Assembly: GCA_036320915.1 (NCBI GenBank) | Contig: JAXBDG010000010.1 | Coordinates: 2,218,528-2,282,527, forward strand | Reading direction: 5' to 3' | DNA length: 64,000 nucleotides | From: Linnemannia elongata | Lineage: Eukaryota > Mortierellomycota > Mortierellomycetes > Mortierellales > Mortierellaceae | Shown: piece after piece, positions 48,732-58,600 of the stretch | How positions within the stretch are numbered: the first letter of the stretch is position 1 | Layout: each line of letters starts with the position of its first letter | The notes under the pieces: model-generated | Told to the model about the DNA's origin: nothing | The model's input: only the letters and a program-made list of their open reading frames with translations | Database searches by the model: none | Position numbers and translations under genes: made by a program

Positions 48732-49740
48732 AGGAGGAAGGGGAGGAGTGGAAGCGCGCAAAGGAGGTGGTAAAAGGACGAGAAGGCTACATGCAAACAA
48801 CAAGACTCGTCCTGAAAACGACTCATCCCCACCATAATGCTTGTTATTTTTCCTGATTACGTTTGACCATAGTATACAGTATAAAGCCCTGTGGATATAT
48901 TGGAGACAACGTCTAAGGCCCACACTCTCCATTGCAATGCTAGTCCGATTTCGTTAAAGCAACGATCGCCTCCTTTTTATCCTTTCTTTTTCACTTTTCC
49001 TCTTCCCTCGTTTCTTTTCCTACCGTTCTCTTTCACTGACTAGGAGATGGTGCACCGAGGAGTTTCATCTGTAGTCCTTTACTTCCAAATGGCTTATTTG
49101 TGCTGTATTCTAGAGACATAAAATCGCGGACTAAAAAAAATTCAAGTCCTTGTCACCAATGCCTTAACACATATTGCAGATGATTCTCCGACCTATGCCA
49201 CCCACTCGGATACCGAGAATAAAACTCAGCTCGGTCAAAGGTTCACTTGCTGACACATAAACGCACTTACTCAACAGCACCTCCCCATCAGCAATTGCGT
49301 GCTACGAGTCCTGGATAGACACAAGGCACACATACTCTACTTTACTTGCGCTTCGGCTTGGGCTTGGGCTTGGGCTTGGGGGGAGGAAGCCTGCTACAGA
49401 ATACCACAAAGAAAAGAGAGTGTCGCCAACTCTACAAACGTAGCCAACAATGTGCACGACAACGAAACGACCTCCCCTCCCCCCTCTGCCTCTTATTGAT
49501 ATTCCTCTCTCCTGCTGCAAACCCATGATAATTACACTCCAAATAAGAATGTAAGAACTACCCACCCTTTCACTACAATCGGCTATGGCGTCTTATTTTT
49601 CATAATCACACAAATCAGCACATATGGAACCGTCGAAAGAAGAGTTTCTCTAACGAAGTCAGCATGTTGGTAGGGCGATCATCCCTATCCTTAATACAGG
49701 AGGAGCACCATAGAAGTGGGCGATCGTGTATAATTTCAGG
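48732..49740. other. Intergenic region before the mobile-element block
   Basis: Short open frames only. A hexameric GGCTTG(G) repeat of about five units lies at 49353-49382. No gene or RNA recognised. Confidence 0.6.
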
Positions 49741-50091
49741 CAACTTTTAAAAAGTAGGGATACAGGAGTCAGAAGTTTTGTATAGATGGAAGTGGTGGGT
49801 AAGAGAGGGTGGATAATATGGGTGATGGTGCAAAGGAGAGGCAAGTGGTGGTTTGTGGGGGGTGTAGTTTTCCACTGGCCGATGCTTACAACCCCCTTTG
49901 GTCCACTCGAGGTGTATTTGGAGATATCTCTTGGCTATGCAGTGCTGTCTCTGAGCATCTCCCCTGACATGTATTGGAACTAGCTTTTGCTGGTATCATA
50001 GGCCCATCTTGAATGCTCGGTGAATGGCGGGTTGTGGACGTCGTAATGGTACCCAATATATCACCATGCCTGCTTCCCATGAAAAGTCTTC

Positions 50092-50334
50092 CAGCAGGAT
50101 GTTGTCGCCGAGTTTGTTGATGATCATCGTCTTGAGTACTGTATGTTTGTTTACCTAGATGCATTCCTCGATACCCATCGCGCTAAATATCCTGACCTTG
50201 TCGACAGATGGGATCCCAATGCTATGTATGAGATGCTAGAACAGGTTTACAACGGTATCCGCCTAGAGCTCTTAAGTCACGGACTTCTTACAAATAAGGC
50301 GGCTGGTGAGTATGTGATGAAACGATCCCAGTGA
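50092..50334 (+). pseudogene. Small element protein, copy A (frameshifted)
   Basis: The frame from 50143 encodes MFVYLDAFLDTHRAKYPDLV and so on, homologous to the 109-aa protein at 62383-62712 in element B. Coding similarity extends upstream in the same frame (QDVVAEF before the Met), but a likely 4-nt loss near 50075-50090 breaks the expected start region. The family is unrecognised; the protein is short, helical and charged. Its stop lies 20 bp before the TTTTTAAAA boundary motif. Confidence 0.55.
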
Positions 50335-50386
50335 GCCATGGTTGGCCTGAGTGGTTTTTAAAATTTTTCCCAAACACACTTCAACC

Positions 50387-52077
50387 ATGACAAGATCAAA
50401 CGAGTCCATTATCAACGAGGTTTTTAAGAAGTACAGCGGTAATTTGGCTGACTTTGGTAGGCAGTCCTGTTCCCGCAGAGAGAGTAGACAGGCTTTGCAA
50501 AGTTTTCCAAGATGTTTTGCGACAGCTTGGTTATGTGGGGACTCTACAATACCTTGTCAGAGGACACCAAGGGAGTAACCATTGGGAAGTACATGGCAGA
50601 GTTGCGTGAGCTTTGTAGTAGGCACTCCTTGCCCTGTGACTCTATTAAGATGGTTACTACGGGTACAAATATCGGCGAGGGATATTTCTCAGAGGACATG
50701 AAGCAAGCGTACGCCGCAGAGTTTGCTGGACAGTCCCTCCACATGGGGTACATTGCCATTAAGATATCCCTGAAACAGTGCCGAGCAAAGAGGGTTGTGT
50801 TGGCATTGTCAACTATGCTGGAGACCCTCAGAAACAAACATATGGTGCTTCATGACATAGACATGACCCGCGACTGCCGATATGTCACAGAACGTCGTCT
50901 TGTTGAGCAACATCTGCTGCGGAATGGTATCACCACAGTCATCAAGGACCGTAGTCGTGTGGGTGACCATTGTATCTCCTGGATGGGCAGTTCAGATGAC
51001 ACCAAGAACATCCGCTACAAGGTCTACAACAAGTTTGTACAGATCTTGGAGAGCGCTGAGGTTCGTAAGAGTCTTGGGTCAAAGATGGAGGGTCTTGTAG
51101 CTGATGATGACGAAAGATTCATGGCAAGGCTGCTTCGCCACAAGGACCATGGGATGTCCCGTCTGGAGCTGACATTCTATGGTAGTACCTTGTTATCTTT
51201 GGACGGGTACCTGGCCCAGTTGGATCATGCAAGGGCCCTGCTGAGCACTTGTCCTGTCTATGACTACAGCTATGAGGAGATGTGGAAAGAAAGGGCCAAC
51301 TACATCGAGTCCATGGTCGCAGTGCATATACCTGCCAAGAAGGTCTTTGCCTACTGCCATTGGTGGAACTCGGTGACCTCCAAAAAGTATGGATACATGT
51401 GGAAGAACGTTGGATCCAAACTTGTTCCCCTGCTGCTGGCCAACTACTCTTTCAACGACAGGCCTATCCATTGCATCAAGGTCAAGGTGGATGACGCTGG
51501 ACAGGTGGAGATTATCAGCGAGAAGATCTATGAGAGGGAATCTGGATGCACAGCCATGACATTGGTGGCTGGCAAGACCAAAAGCATGTTTCCCTCTCGA
51601 AACACCTGTGAGGGTCTTGTCTACGAGTTCTCGGAGGTTGGCATTGTGGAGCATAAGAATATCTCCATTGGATGGCCCGAGAAGAAGCATAGCAAGAAGA
51701 GCAGGCCATTAGCAGTCCTTGTTGAGAAACCAACATCCGATAGCCATGAAGGATATGTCCGGTACATGAGGAAGCCGCACTCCACCTTGTTTACTGCTGG
51801 TTACAACATCCTTGTCCCAGGCACAGAATACACCGTTGTTGCCGCAGGGTTGGCGGATTTCCGGGGAAAGAGCTACTGGCATTTGGTCACCGAGTGTGGC
51901 CTCAAGGTCAAGGCTGGAAAGTCCCTTGAAGGCATCTGGGAAAGATGGAGAGGCCAATACAGAGGAGACAATGGCAGGGTTCTCATACACAAAATCCCCA
52001 AGATGAGGTTTTTGGCAGAGAGAAAGGTTAGATCCAGAGGCACGTTTGACATGAAGTGTGTCTTGGTGAGGACGTAG
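50387..52077 (+). pseudogene. P2 element protein, copy A (one frameshift)
   Basis: The start MTRSNESIINEVFKKYSGNL matches the start of the copy-B protein. About 110 nt in, near 50495-50505, the frame is lost and the homologous continuation (GFAKFSKMFCDS) lies in another frame with a stop just before it. From 50512 a 521-aa frame is open. The span is 1691 nt, one short of a multiple of three. Conserved stretches shared with copy B include VLHDIDMTRDCRYV, RSRVGDHC, KVYNKFVQ, SRLELTFYGS and FAYCHWWNS. The D-x-D-x-T-x-D and RLEL-type motifs faintly recall plasmid or phage replication initiators, but I see no HUH motif, so no function is assigned. Confidence 0.6.
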
Positions 52078-52117
52078 GTGGTGGTAGCAGTGTGGCATAG
52101 GTTTTTAAAAACTTGGC

Positions 52118-53231
52118 TCAGATCATCTCATCCTCATCTGACAGATCCATCCCAAGGAATTCTTCCTGTAGTCGCAACAGCTCTGCACCGCTCTCCAGCC
52201 TGTTTTGCACCGTGGCTACCTGTGACTGCACCAAGACGGCCTTCCTACGTGGATAGTCAAACCCATCCTCTGTCCATGCCATATGGTGGGGTTGTACCTC
52301 AAGGTTGAGAGAATTGGACATATTACGGACATTCATCAGCAAGAAACATAGCCGCAACATCATGTTAACCTCCTTCTTACTTGTAGTACGTATGGGATTC
52401 TTGTTGTTGAACTTGTTAAATGTACGCCCAAGATCCCCAAATGTAGCCTCGATCATGGACCTGAAGCCACCAAACTGGGTGTTAAATATGGCCTCATGCT
52501 CGTCCAAGGCCTGTCCCCGTTTCTTTCGGATGGGGAAGCAAAAGTTCCTTACATCCAGAGAGTCCTCACGTTCAAGCAGGGTGGAGATATGCTGTGTGTA
52601 TCCACCATCAACACCTACACAGTCCATCTCATGGATCTTGTTTGAAAGGCCCATTTCTACCAACATGGTGCCGTCGTTGTTGCCTTTGCATGAAGCGGAC
52701 TTGGAGACAAAGAGCACCATGTGGTTGATGTCTATGCACACCTGGGTTCTAAGGCCGGACTTCTTGAGCTTGTATGAGTACATCTCCGCCTTGGTTTCGC
52801 CATATGTTGCTCGGGTATCATGACCATCCAGCAGCAGGGTAATATGCTTGAACATCTGTGGGTTACTCCATGCGGCAGACCTCATGCGGATTTCAGGGGT
52901 GGAAAACATGTTGGCAAAACATCTCGTCATCTCCTTCTCAAACAGCCTCTTCTCGGTCTTGAAGAAAGTTCTGTAGATCTCATAGAAGCTAGACCTGGGC
53001 AAGAACACAGACATGGCCTCCATAGAATCGCCTGAAACAAGATAGTACAGGAGGGCGATACCTTTCTCCACTGCTTTGTATGGACCTGGGAAATACACCT
53101 TGTTCCAAAGGGTTGTGAGAAAGAAGAACACACCAATGGCTCCTATCTTGCCTATGACCTCCTCCTTCATGTGGTGCATGTTGTTAATTGGCTTGAGCTC
53201 GGATCGGTGGAACTTTCTGGTGGTAGGGTAC
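52118..53231 (-). pseudogene. DDE_Tnp_4-like transposase, copy A, N-terminus lost
   Basis: An open frame reads 3'-ward from the junction at 53231 (YPTTRKFHRSEL) to the stop at 52118, missing about 32 N-terminal residues relative to copy B. Catalytic landmarks are intact: LLLDGHDTRATYGE (first Asp), DCVGVDGGYTQHI (second Asp) and GGFRSMIEATFGDLG (Glu). The FN...R...E-x-x-FG-x-L block is typical of the DDE_Tnp_4 family used by PIF/Harbinger and IS5-like elements. It is interrupted by element B's terminal inverted repeat. Confidence 0.75.
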
Positions 53232-53538
53232 GGGAGTCATCCGGGACTAGTATAGATAGGCGCTTCAAGGTGTGTGAGAGTATGCTGCATAGATTACCAT
53301 ATGTTTTAAAAAGTAGGTACCGGGGATGGATGAGTTTAGGATAGAGGGGAGCGTACAGTAGTTCTAGGTAAAAGAAGTAGGCTCTGGGAGGTTGTGCTGC
53401 ATGAAAGACCTCGAAGGGGGGGTTGTAGCTTTACTCTGGCTGATGCCCTCAACCCCCCTTTGGTGTTATCCATTGCCGATGACCTACGGTATATGCATGG
53501 TGTAAAGGTAACGAATGACAAATGCGGTATGGTAGACC
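53232..53538 (+). repeat. Element B left terminal inverted repeat
   Basis: Reverse complement of 62689-62995, differing by a few indels. It includes the boundary motif GTTTTAAAAAG, a C-rich patch (CAACCCCCCTTTGG) and, at its inner edge, an ATG-containing segment that on the right side is the start of the 109-aa protein. The left inner edge is followed by GTAAGT, which could act as a splice donor in the transposase leader. Confidence 0.9.
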
Positions 53539-53566
53539 AGGTAAGTACAGGATATACAAAACAAAT

Positions 53567-54775
53567 ATGTCAAGCGGCAACGTTCCCGAAAAACTTCAAG
53601 ATTTGTTCAGGGCGATTATTCAGGAGGAGTGGACCTTCTTGGATGATCCCTGGCCAATGTACCCAAAAACTCGTAGGGCACACCGGTCTGAGTTCAAGGT
53701 CATCAAGGGTATGCGTCACATGAAATTAGCGGTTATGTCCAAGCTGGGGGCTGTTGCGGTGTACTTCTTCCTGACGGTCCTGTGGAATAAAGTATACTTC
53801 CCCGGTCCTTATAAGGCACTTGAAAAGGGTATTGCCTTCTTATACTTTTTTGTCACTGGAGAATCCATGGAGTCCATGTCGGTGTTCATGCCCCGGTCAT
53901 CCTTCTACGAGATCTTCCGCACGTTCTTCAAGGAGGAAAGGAGCCTGTTCAACAAGGAAATGGCAAGGTGCTTCTCAACCATGTTTTCCACCCCTGAGAT
54001 ACGCATGCGATCGGCCAGATGGAGTAACCCAAAGATGTTCAAGCATGTAACACTGCTGCTGGATGGCCATGACACACGGGCAACCTACGGGGAGTTAAAG
54101 TCGGAGATGTACAGCTTTAAGTTCAGGAAGTCAGGCCTCCGCACACAAGTATGCATAGACGTCAACAACATGGTGGTCTTTGTGTCCAAGTCCGAGTCAT
54201 GTAAGAAACACAACGATGGTACCATGCTGGTTGACATGGGTGTGGCCAAAAGGATTCATGAGGTGGACTGCATTGGCCTTGATGGTGGATACCCACAGCA
54301 TATACCCAAGCTCCTGGAGAAAGAAGACACCCTGGATATTCGCAACTTTTGTTTTCCCATACGTAAGCGCACTGGACAGCCCTTGGATGAGGATGAGGCT
54401 ACCTTTAATACCTTGTTCGGAGGATTCAGGTCTATGGTTGAAAATACCTTTGGTGAGCTCGGATCCACCTTTGCCAAGTTCAACCATAAAGACGCCATCC
54501 GTACCACCGACAAGAGGGAGGTTAACATGATGTTGCGGTTGTGCTTTCTGCTGCTAAATGTACGTAATATGTCCAACAACCTCAGCCTGGATATACTACC
54601 CCACCATATGGAATGGATAGAGGATGGATTCGACTATCCAACCACCAATAAGCCTGTCCTGCAGAACTCCGAGGTAGAGACTGTCCAAAATAGGCTACAG
54701 AATGGATCTGAACTACAGGAACTCCAGAACGCGTTCTTGGGAATGGACATGTCGGAGGATGACGAGGAACTGTAG
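53567..54775 (+). CDS. DDE_Tnp_4-like transposase of element B
   Basis: An intronless 402-aa protein. The first Met after the inverted repeat (53567) is used because it follows the repeat edge and begins the region conserved with the other copies. The presumed catalytic triad is Asp166 (LLLDGHDTRAT), Asp239 (CIGLDGGYPQH) and Glu292 (FRSMVENTFGELG). Between the first and second Asp lie KSGLRTQVCID and ESCKKHNDGTM. The N-terminal ~120 residues contain hydrophobic helices (VAVYFFLTVLWNKVYFPGPY). The reading frame is intact and the catalytic residues are present, so it may be active. It is convergent with P2, sharing the boundary motif GTTTTTAAAAAC at 54805. Confidence 0.85.
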   Translation: MSSGNVPEKLQDLFRAIIQEEWTFLDDPWPMYPKTRRAHRSEFKVIKGMRHMKLAVMSKLGAVAVYFFLTVLWNKVYFPGPYKALEKGIAFLYFFVTGESMESMSVFMPRSSFYEIFRTFFKEERSLFNKEMARCFSTMFSTPEIRMRSARWSNPKMFKHVTLLLDGHDTRATYGELKSEMYSFKFRKSGLRTQVCIDVNNMVVFVSKSESCKKHNDGTMLVDMGVAKRIHEVDCIGLDGGYPQHIPKLLEKEDTLDIRNFCFPIRKRTGQPLDEDEATFNTLFGGFRSMVENTFGELGSTFAKFNHKDAIRTTDKREVNMMLRLCFLLLNVRNMSNNLSLDILPHHMEWIEDGFDYPTTNKPVLQNSEVETVQNRLQNGSELQELQNAFLGMDMSEDDEEL

Positions 54776-54827
54776 GGCCTGATTTTTGTGGCAGCATGTA
54801 CCAAGTTTTTAAAAACCTTACCTTACG

Positions 54828-55929
54828 TTACTCCTGGACCAGCTTACACTTCATGTCGTTCGTGCCTTTGGAGCGGACTATGCGTTCTGCAAGGAAGGTC
54901 ATCTTTGGCACATGGTGGATTCTTACTTGGCCATTCGTTCCCCTATATTTTCTCCGCCACGTTTCCCACAGGTTACAGAGGGACTTACCGGCTCTAACTC
55001 TGGTCCCACAGTCCATAATTATATGCCAGTACAAAGTCCCGCGAAACTTCTTTAAGCCTGCTGCAGCAATGGTATATATGCGACCTGGCTCAAGCACATT
55101 GTAGCCGGTTCCAAAGGCGGATGAATGTATACTCTGCATATGCTTAACATACTGCCCATCATCGGATCTGCGCTCCACAAGGACAGCTAACGGTGCACTC
55201 TCCTTGTGGTGTCGCCTCTTTGGCCATCCAATGCGGATGTTGTCCACAGATACAATACCCATGTCGGCAAACTTATATACTTCGCGGTCGAACAGTGCGT
55301 ATGAGGGGAACATACCCTTGGAACCACCTGGTACCAATGTTTTGGCCTTGCAGCCTGGCTCTCTCTCATACATCTTCTCCTTGGTGACCTCCACTGTACC
55401 ATTCTCGCTAACTTTGGCCTCCACATAGTAGATGGGACGGTCGTTGAACGAGTAGTTGGCAACCAGGTGCATGGCAAGCGGTGCTGAAACTTTGGACCAC
55501 ATATAACCGTACTTCTTGCGGGTTGTAGAGTTCCACCAGTGGCAGTATGCAAAGACCTTGCTTCCAGGGATATACACCGCGATCATGGCCTTTATAAGCT
55601 CAGCACGTTCTATCCAGTGCTGTTCATAGCTGTAGTCAAACGTGGTGCAGCCGTCCAAAAGCCTACGCGCATCATCCATCCTATCTTGGTATACCGCCAA
55701 AGGGTGCAGCCTTGAGCCATAAAAGGTTAGCTCCAGCCGTGAAAGGCCATGATCCCTATGGCGCAATAGAGTCCTGGTGAACTTCTCATCTGGATTGGCA
55801 ACTATATCCTCCATCCTTGAACCGAGACTCTTTCGCACATCCGCGCTTTCGAGCATCTGGACCAGCTTGTTATAGACCTTGCACCTGATATTTTGGGCAT
55901 TGTCTGCAGATGCAAACCAGGTCACACAG
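54828..55929 (-). pseudogene. P2 element protein of B, C-terminal part (split by element N)
   Basis: Encodes the last ~365 residues, from VTWFASADNAQNIRCK to the stop. It aligns throughout with copy A (KVYNKLVQMLESADVRKSLG, SRLELTFYGS, FAYCHWWNSTTRKKYGYMW). The reading frame runs straight into element N at 55929/55930. Together with 62348-61753 it totals 1698 nt, exactly 566 codons. As it stands the gene is disrupted, so element B probably lacks a full P2. Confidence 0.85.
55925..55929. repeat. Target-site duplication CACAG, left
   Basis: Matches CACAG at 61748-61752 on the other side of element N. Keeping only one copy restores the P2 reading frame. Confidence 0.85.
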
Positions 55930-56423
55930 GGGAATATTTTAGGCTAGCTCATACTATTGCATATCTTGTATATTTTTAAAAACATCAAGGTCATCAACAA
56001 GCAGGATTCATGGTGGAATCAAGTCATGGTGAGCAGGCATACTATAGCAATCCCTGTTGAGACTAGATGATGTCCACACGAAATCTCTGTTCGCTCTCCG
56101 TGTTATCACAGTGGAGGGCATCGTGGACTGTGGAGGGAAAGATCACGGGTGGTCTACATCTTTTGTGTAGCCTTCAAGAGTATGAAGCAACATTTATTTC
56201 TAATTGCTGACATTCAAGACGTGAAGCAACGAAACGTGAGCAGATTATTCGCAATGTAATATCATCGACAGGCTAGAGTATAAAAGTTTGGTGCAGGTGC
56301 TCTGCATGTAACTTGTACTTGGAGATTAGAACCAGGTGATAAATACAAGTGGAAGCTAATGCGCAAGGTATATTCCTTGTTTTTTAAAAGTCTATGCTGT
56401 ATATCTTATGCTTGGATGGTCGC
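55930..56423 (+). repeat. Element N left direct terminal repeat (494 bp)
   Basis: Starts GGGAATATTTTAGGCTAGCT and ends CTTGGATGGTCGC. A TATAAAAG sequence at 56279-56286 could serve as a core promoter on the + strand. Two T/A boundary motifs (55972 and 56380) are inside. Confidence 0.92.
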
Positions 56424-56446
56424 CTAGTAAAGGTTTTAAAAAGGTT

Positions 56447-58462
56447 TTATGGCTCATCGTCAGCCTCCAATGTTACCTTACGTCTGACCAAGGGAGGGTC
56501 CTCGTTGATAGTCTCCAAGGGAGGTGTTATCGAGGGCTTCTTCCCTGGTTTCACCAAGAGTTTTCGGACGACATATTTTTGCATCGTCCTTATGAGGAAT
56601 GCGGAATCGTCATCATACTTGCTATCATAGCTATCCGATTGTTCGTCATCCAAACAGGTATCAGCTATGGGAGAATTCTTGTGCAAGCTACTTATAAGGA
56701 ATGCGGAATCGTCATCATACTTGCTATCATAGCTATCCGATTGTTCGTCATCCAAACAGGTATCAGCTATGGGAGAAATCTTGTGCAAGCTACTTATGAG
56801 GAATGCGGAATCGTCATCATACTTGCTATCATAGCTATCCGATTGTTCGTCATCCAAACAGTTATCAGCTATGGGAGAAATCTTGTGCAAGCTACTTATG
56901 AGGAATGCGGAATCGTCATCATACTTGCTATCATAGCTATCCGATTGTTCTTCATCTAAGCAGTTGTCAGCTATGTTATCTGCTTGTTTCTGTTGTGGGC
57001 AAGGCTTATACTCTTCTGGCACAAGTCCCATAATAAAAAGTTCCTCCTTGTCTTGAAGAGTCATCGTACCCATATACCATTCATCTGGACGTGAGAGTTG
57101 TTCCTTTGTTACCAACTTAACAACTAAATCCTCTTTACGCTTTTTCAGAGGATATCTACCTCTAATACAAATGTCATATGTGTATTCTAGGTTGTCTGCC
57201 AAAGGAAACGTTTCCCATGTAACATTCTTTTTGCTTACATGATTGGATGCTTGAGTATGATGCAATGTGCAATATTCACCCTTGGCAACAGGCTTTGTGC
57301 ACTTTGCGCCTGGTTTAGTAAAACCCTTGCATATGCTCGTAGGCTTGGGCTTTTTATTTCCTTTCACCAACTTTTCCGCCTCAGATTCTTCAGATGATTC
57401 GTTGGAACCATCGGATTCCTTATCTTCAGATGATTCGTTGGAACCATCGGATTCCTTATCTTCAGATGCCTCTTTGTCGTCGGATTCCTCATCGGACTCA
57501 TCTGGGAATATCTTTTGGTTCTCCGCCTTTGTTGTTTGACGCAGACCCATCTTCTCGAGAATACGACTTTCTTTGCTTGTCAAGTCTTGGAAAACTGTAT
57601 CATCTGCGGACAAGTTCTTTGCTGTATACAAATGGTGGTAAGCGTCTTTTTTTCGCAACTTCAAGATGTGTTTACCATTTACTGTAAAGTTTCTGGCATA
57701 CTCAAGGTTATCGTTGAATGGACACTTGACCCATTTTCCCTTCTTTGCAGATGGTACTTTCTTCTTGGACGTAATGTCAAACACCTTTGAGCTTAGCGGC
57801 AATGCGCCATAACTGGACTCTCTATCAGATACATTCTCATCCTCTTCCTCCTCAGAGTTGATATCCTCTAGAGTGTGTGACTGCCGCGATTCTTTAACCT
57901 TGGACTTCATGTGTGGTGTGTCATCCTCTGAAGAATCATCAGCATCTGTATCAACAAGCTCAGGAGTACGAGATTTCTTTGCTTTTTTCTTGGGAATCTC
58001 GGCCTCCGTAGAGTCATCAGCGTCTGAATCCACAGGAGTGTGACGATTCTTTGTCTTTTTAGCATCACGTTTGACCTTCTTGGCAGGTCTCTCATCTTCG
58101 TTGCTTGTGGATACCTTCGTGCTCCTCTTTACATGCCTCCCTGCTTGGTCGAGATGTCGATTGCAGTGTGTTTCACCTGCCTTTGCAACAGAACGGCATT
58201 TAACGCCACTGATGTTGTTTCCCTGGCACTTGCGATCAGGATCATGAATATAACAACACATGCCCTCATCATCTACTTTCTTCATGCAAATGCGCTCGGA
58301 CGAGACACATTTAGCCTCGCAAAAATAGTGCCTTTGCAAATTATCGTCGTCAGCAAGTGCTTTGATAATCCTCTTGACTTGCTTTTTCTTTAACTCTACC
58401 CCCGTAAAGTCGCAAAACAGCTTGGCGGCTTTGGAGACAATCTCGGTCAACTGGACGTACAT
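56447..58462 (-). CDS. Cys/His-rich acidic repeat protein of element N
   Basis: An intronless 671-aa protein, unrecognised. Near the N-terminus (residues ~45-115) is a Cys/His cluster: CEAKCVSSERIC, CCYIHDPDRKC and GVKCRSVAKAGETHCNRH. A second module in the middle has CKGFTKPGAKC and GEYCTLHHTQ. The G-x-x-C...G-x-x-C-x-x-H pattern is familiar from some large DNA viruses and mobile elements, and probably binds zinc. Between and around these are KKxKK nuclear-signal-like clusters and acidic Ser runs, including a SDGSNESSEDKE tandem repeat. Near the C-terminus are four 34-residue repeats (DDEQSDSYDSKYDDDSAFLI core), encoded by about 102-bp DNA units at 56585-57000. A DNA-binding or structural role is possible but unproven. 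Confidence 0.75.
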   Translation of the reverse strand: MYVQLTEIVSKAAKLFCDFTGVELKKKQVKRIIKALADDDNLQRHYFCEAKCVSSERICMKKVDDEGMCCYIHDPDRKCQGNNISGVKCRSVAKAGETHCNRHLDQAGRHVKRSTKVSTSNEDERPAKKVKRDAKKTKNRHTPVDSDADDSTEAEIPKKKAKKSRTPELVDTDADDSSEDDTPHMKSKVKESRQSHTLEDINSEEEEDENVSDRESSYGALPLSSKVFDITSKKKVPSAKKGKWVKCPFNDNLEYARNFTVNGKHILKLRKKDAYHHLYTAKNLSADDTVFQDLTSKESRILEKMGLRQTTKAENQKIFPDESDEESDDKEASEDKESDGSNESSEDKESDGSNESSEESEAEKLVKGNKKPKPTSICKGFTKPGAKCTKPVAKGEYCTLHHTQASNHVSKKNVTWETFPLADNLEYTYDICIRGRYPLKKRKEDLVVKLVTKEQLSRPDEWYMGTMTLQDKEELFIMGLVPEEYKPCPQQKQADNIADNCLDEEQSDSYDSKYDDDSAFLISSLHKISPIADNCLDDEQSDSYDSKYDDDSAFLISSLHKISPIADTCLDDEQSDSYDSKYDDDSAFLISSLHKNSPIADTCLDDEQSDSYDSKYDDDSAFLIRTMQKYVVRKLLVKPGKKPSITPPLETINEDPPLVRRKVTLEADDEP
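56585..57000. repeat. Four tandem ~102-bp repeats within the Cys/His-rich gene
   Basis: Each unit contains GAATGCGGAATCGTCATCAT and GCTATCCGATTGTTCGTCAT on the + strand. They are nearly identical and stay in frame, so copy number could vary by slippage or recombination. Confidence 0.9.
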
Positions 58463-58600
58463 GCTTATAATTGTTATCGGAAAATTGGAAGAAATAAAAT
58501 ATCTGTTAGATATTCCTACAACAACAAGACGAGTAGCATCTAAGCACTTTTTTAAAAAAAACTAAAAGGCATCATCCTTGTGCATATTTGTAAAAAGTTC

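Larger units (their letters stand above)
49741..53231. mobile_element. Element A: older copy of the three-gene DDE element, truncated
   Basis: Gene order matches element B: small protein (+), P2 protein (+), then transposase (-) convergent. The left part (49744-49906) resembles the inner inverted repeat of element B in two places: CTTTTAAAAAGTAGG, and the segment around CTGGCCGATGCTTACAACCC. It is otherwise diverged. The small gene and P2 each carry a frameshift. On the right the transposase gene stops at 53231, exactly where the terminal inverted repeat of element B begins, so B interrupts A. No matching remainder of A's transposase is found beyond B. Confidence 0.7.

Noticed and set aside
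56408..56959. 183-aa + strand frame with four hydrophobic repeats
   Set aside because: It is the complement of the four 102-bp repeats of the Cys/His-rich gene, which has the longer, more plausible frame.
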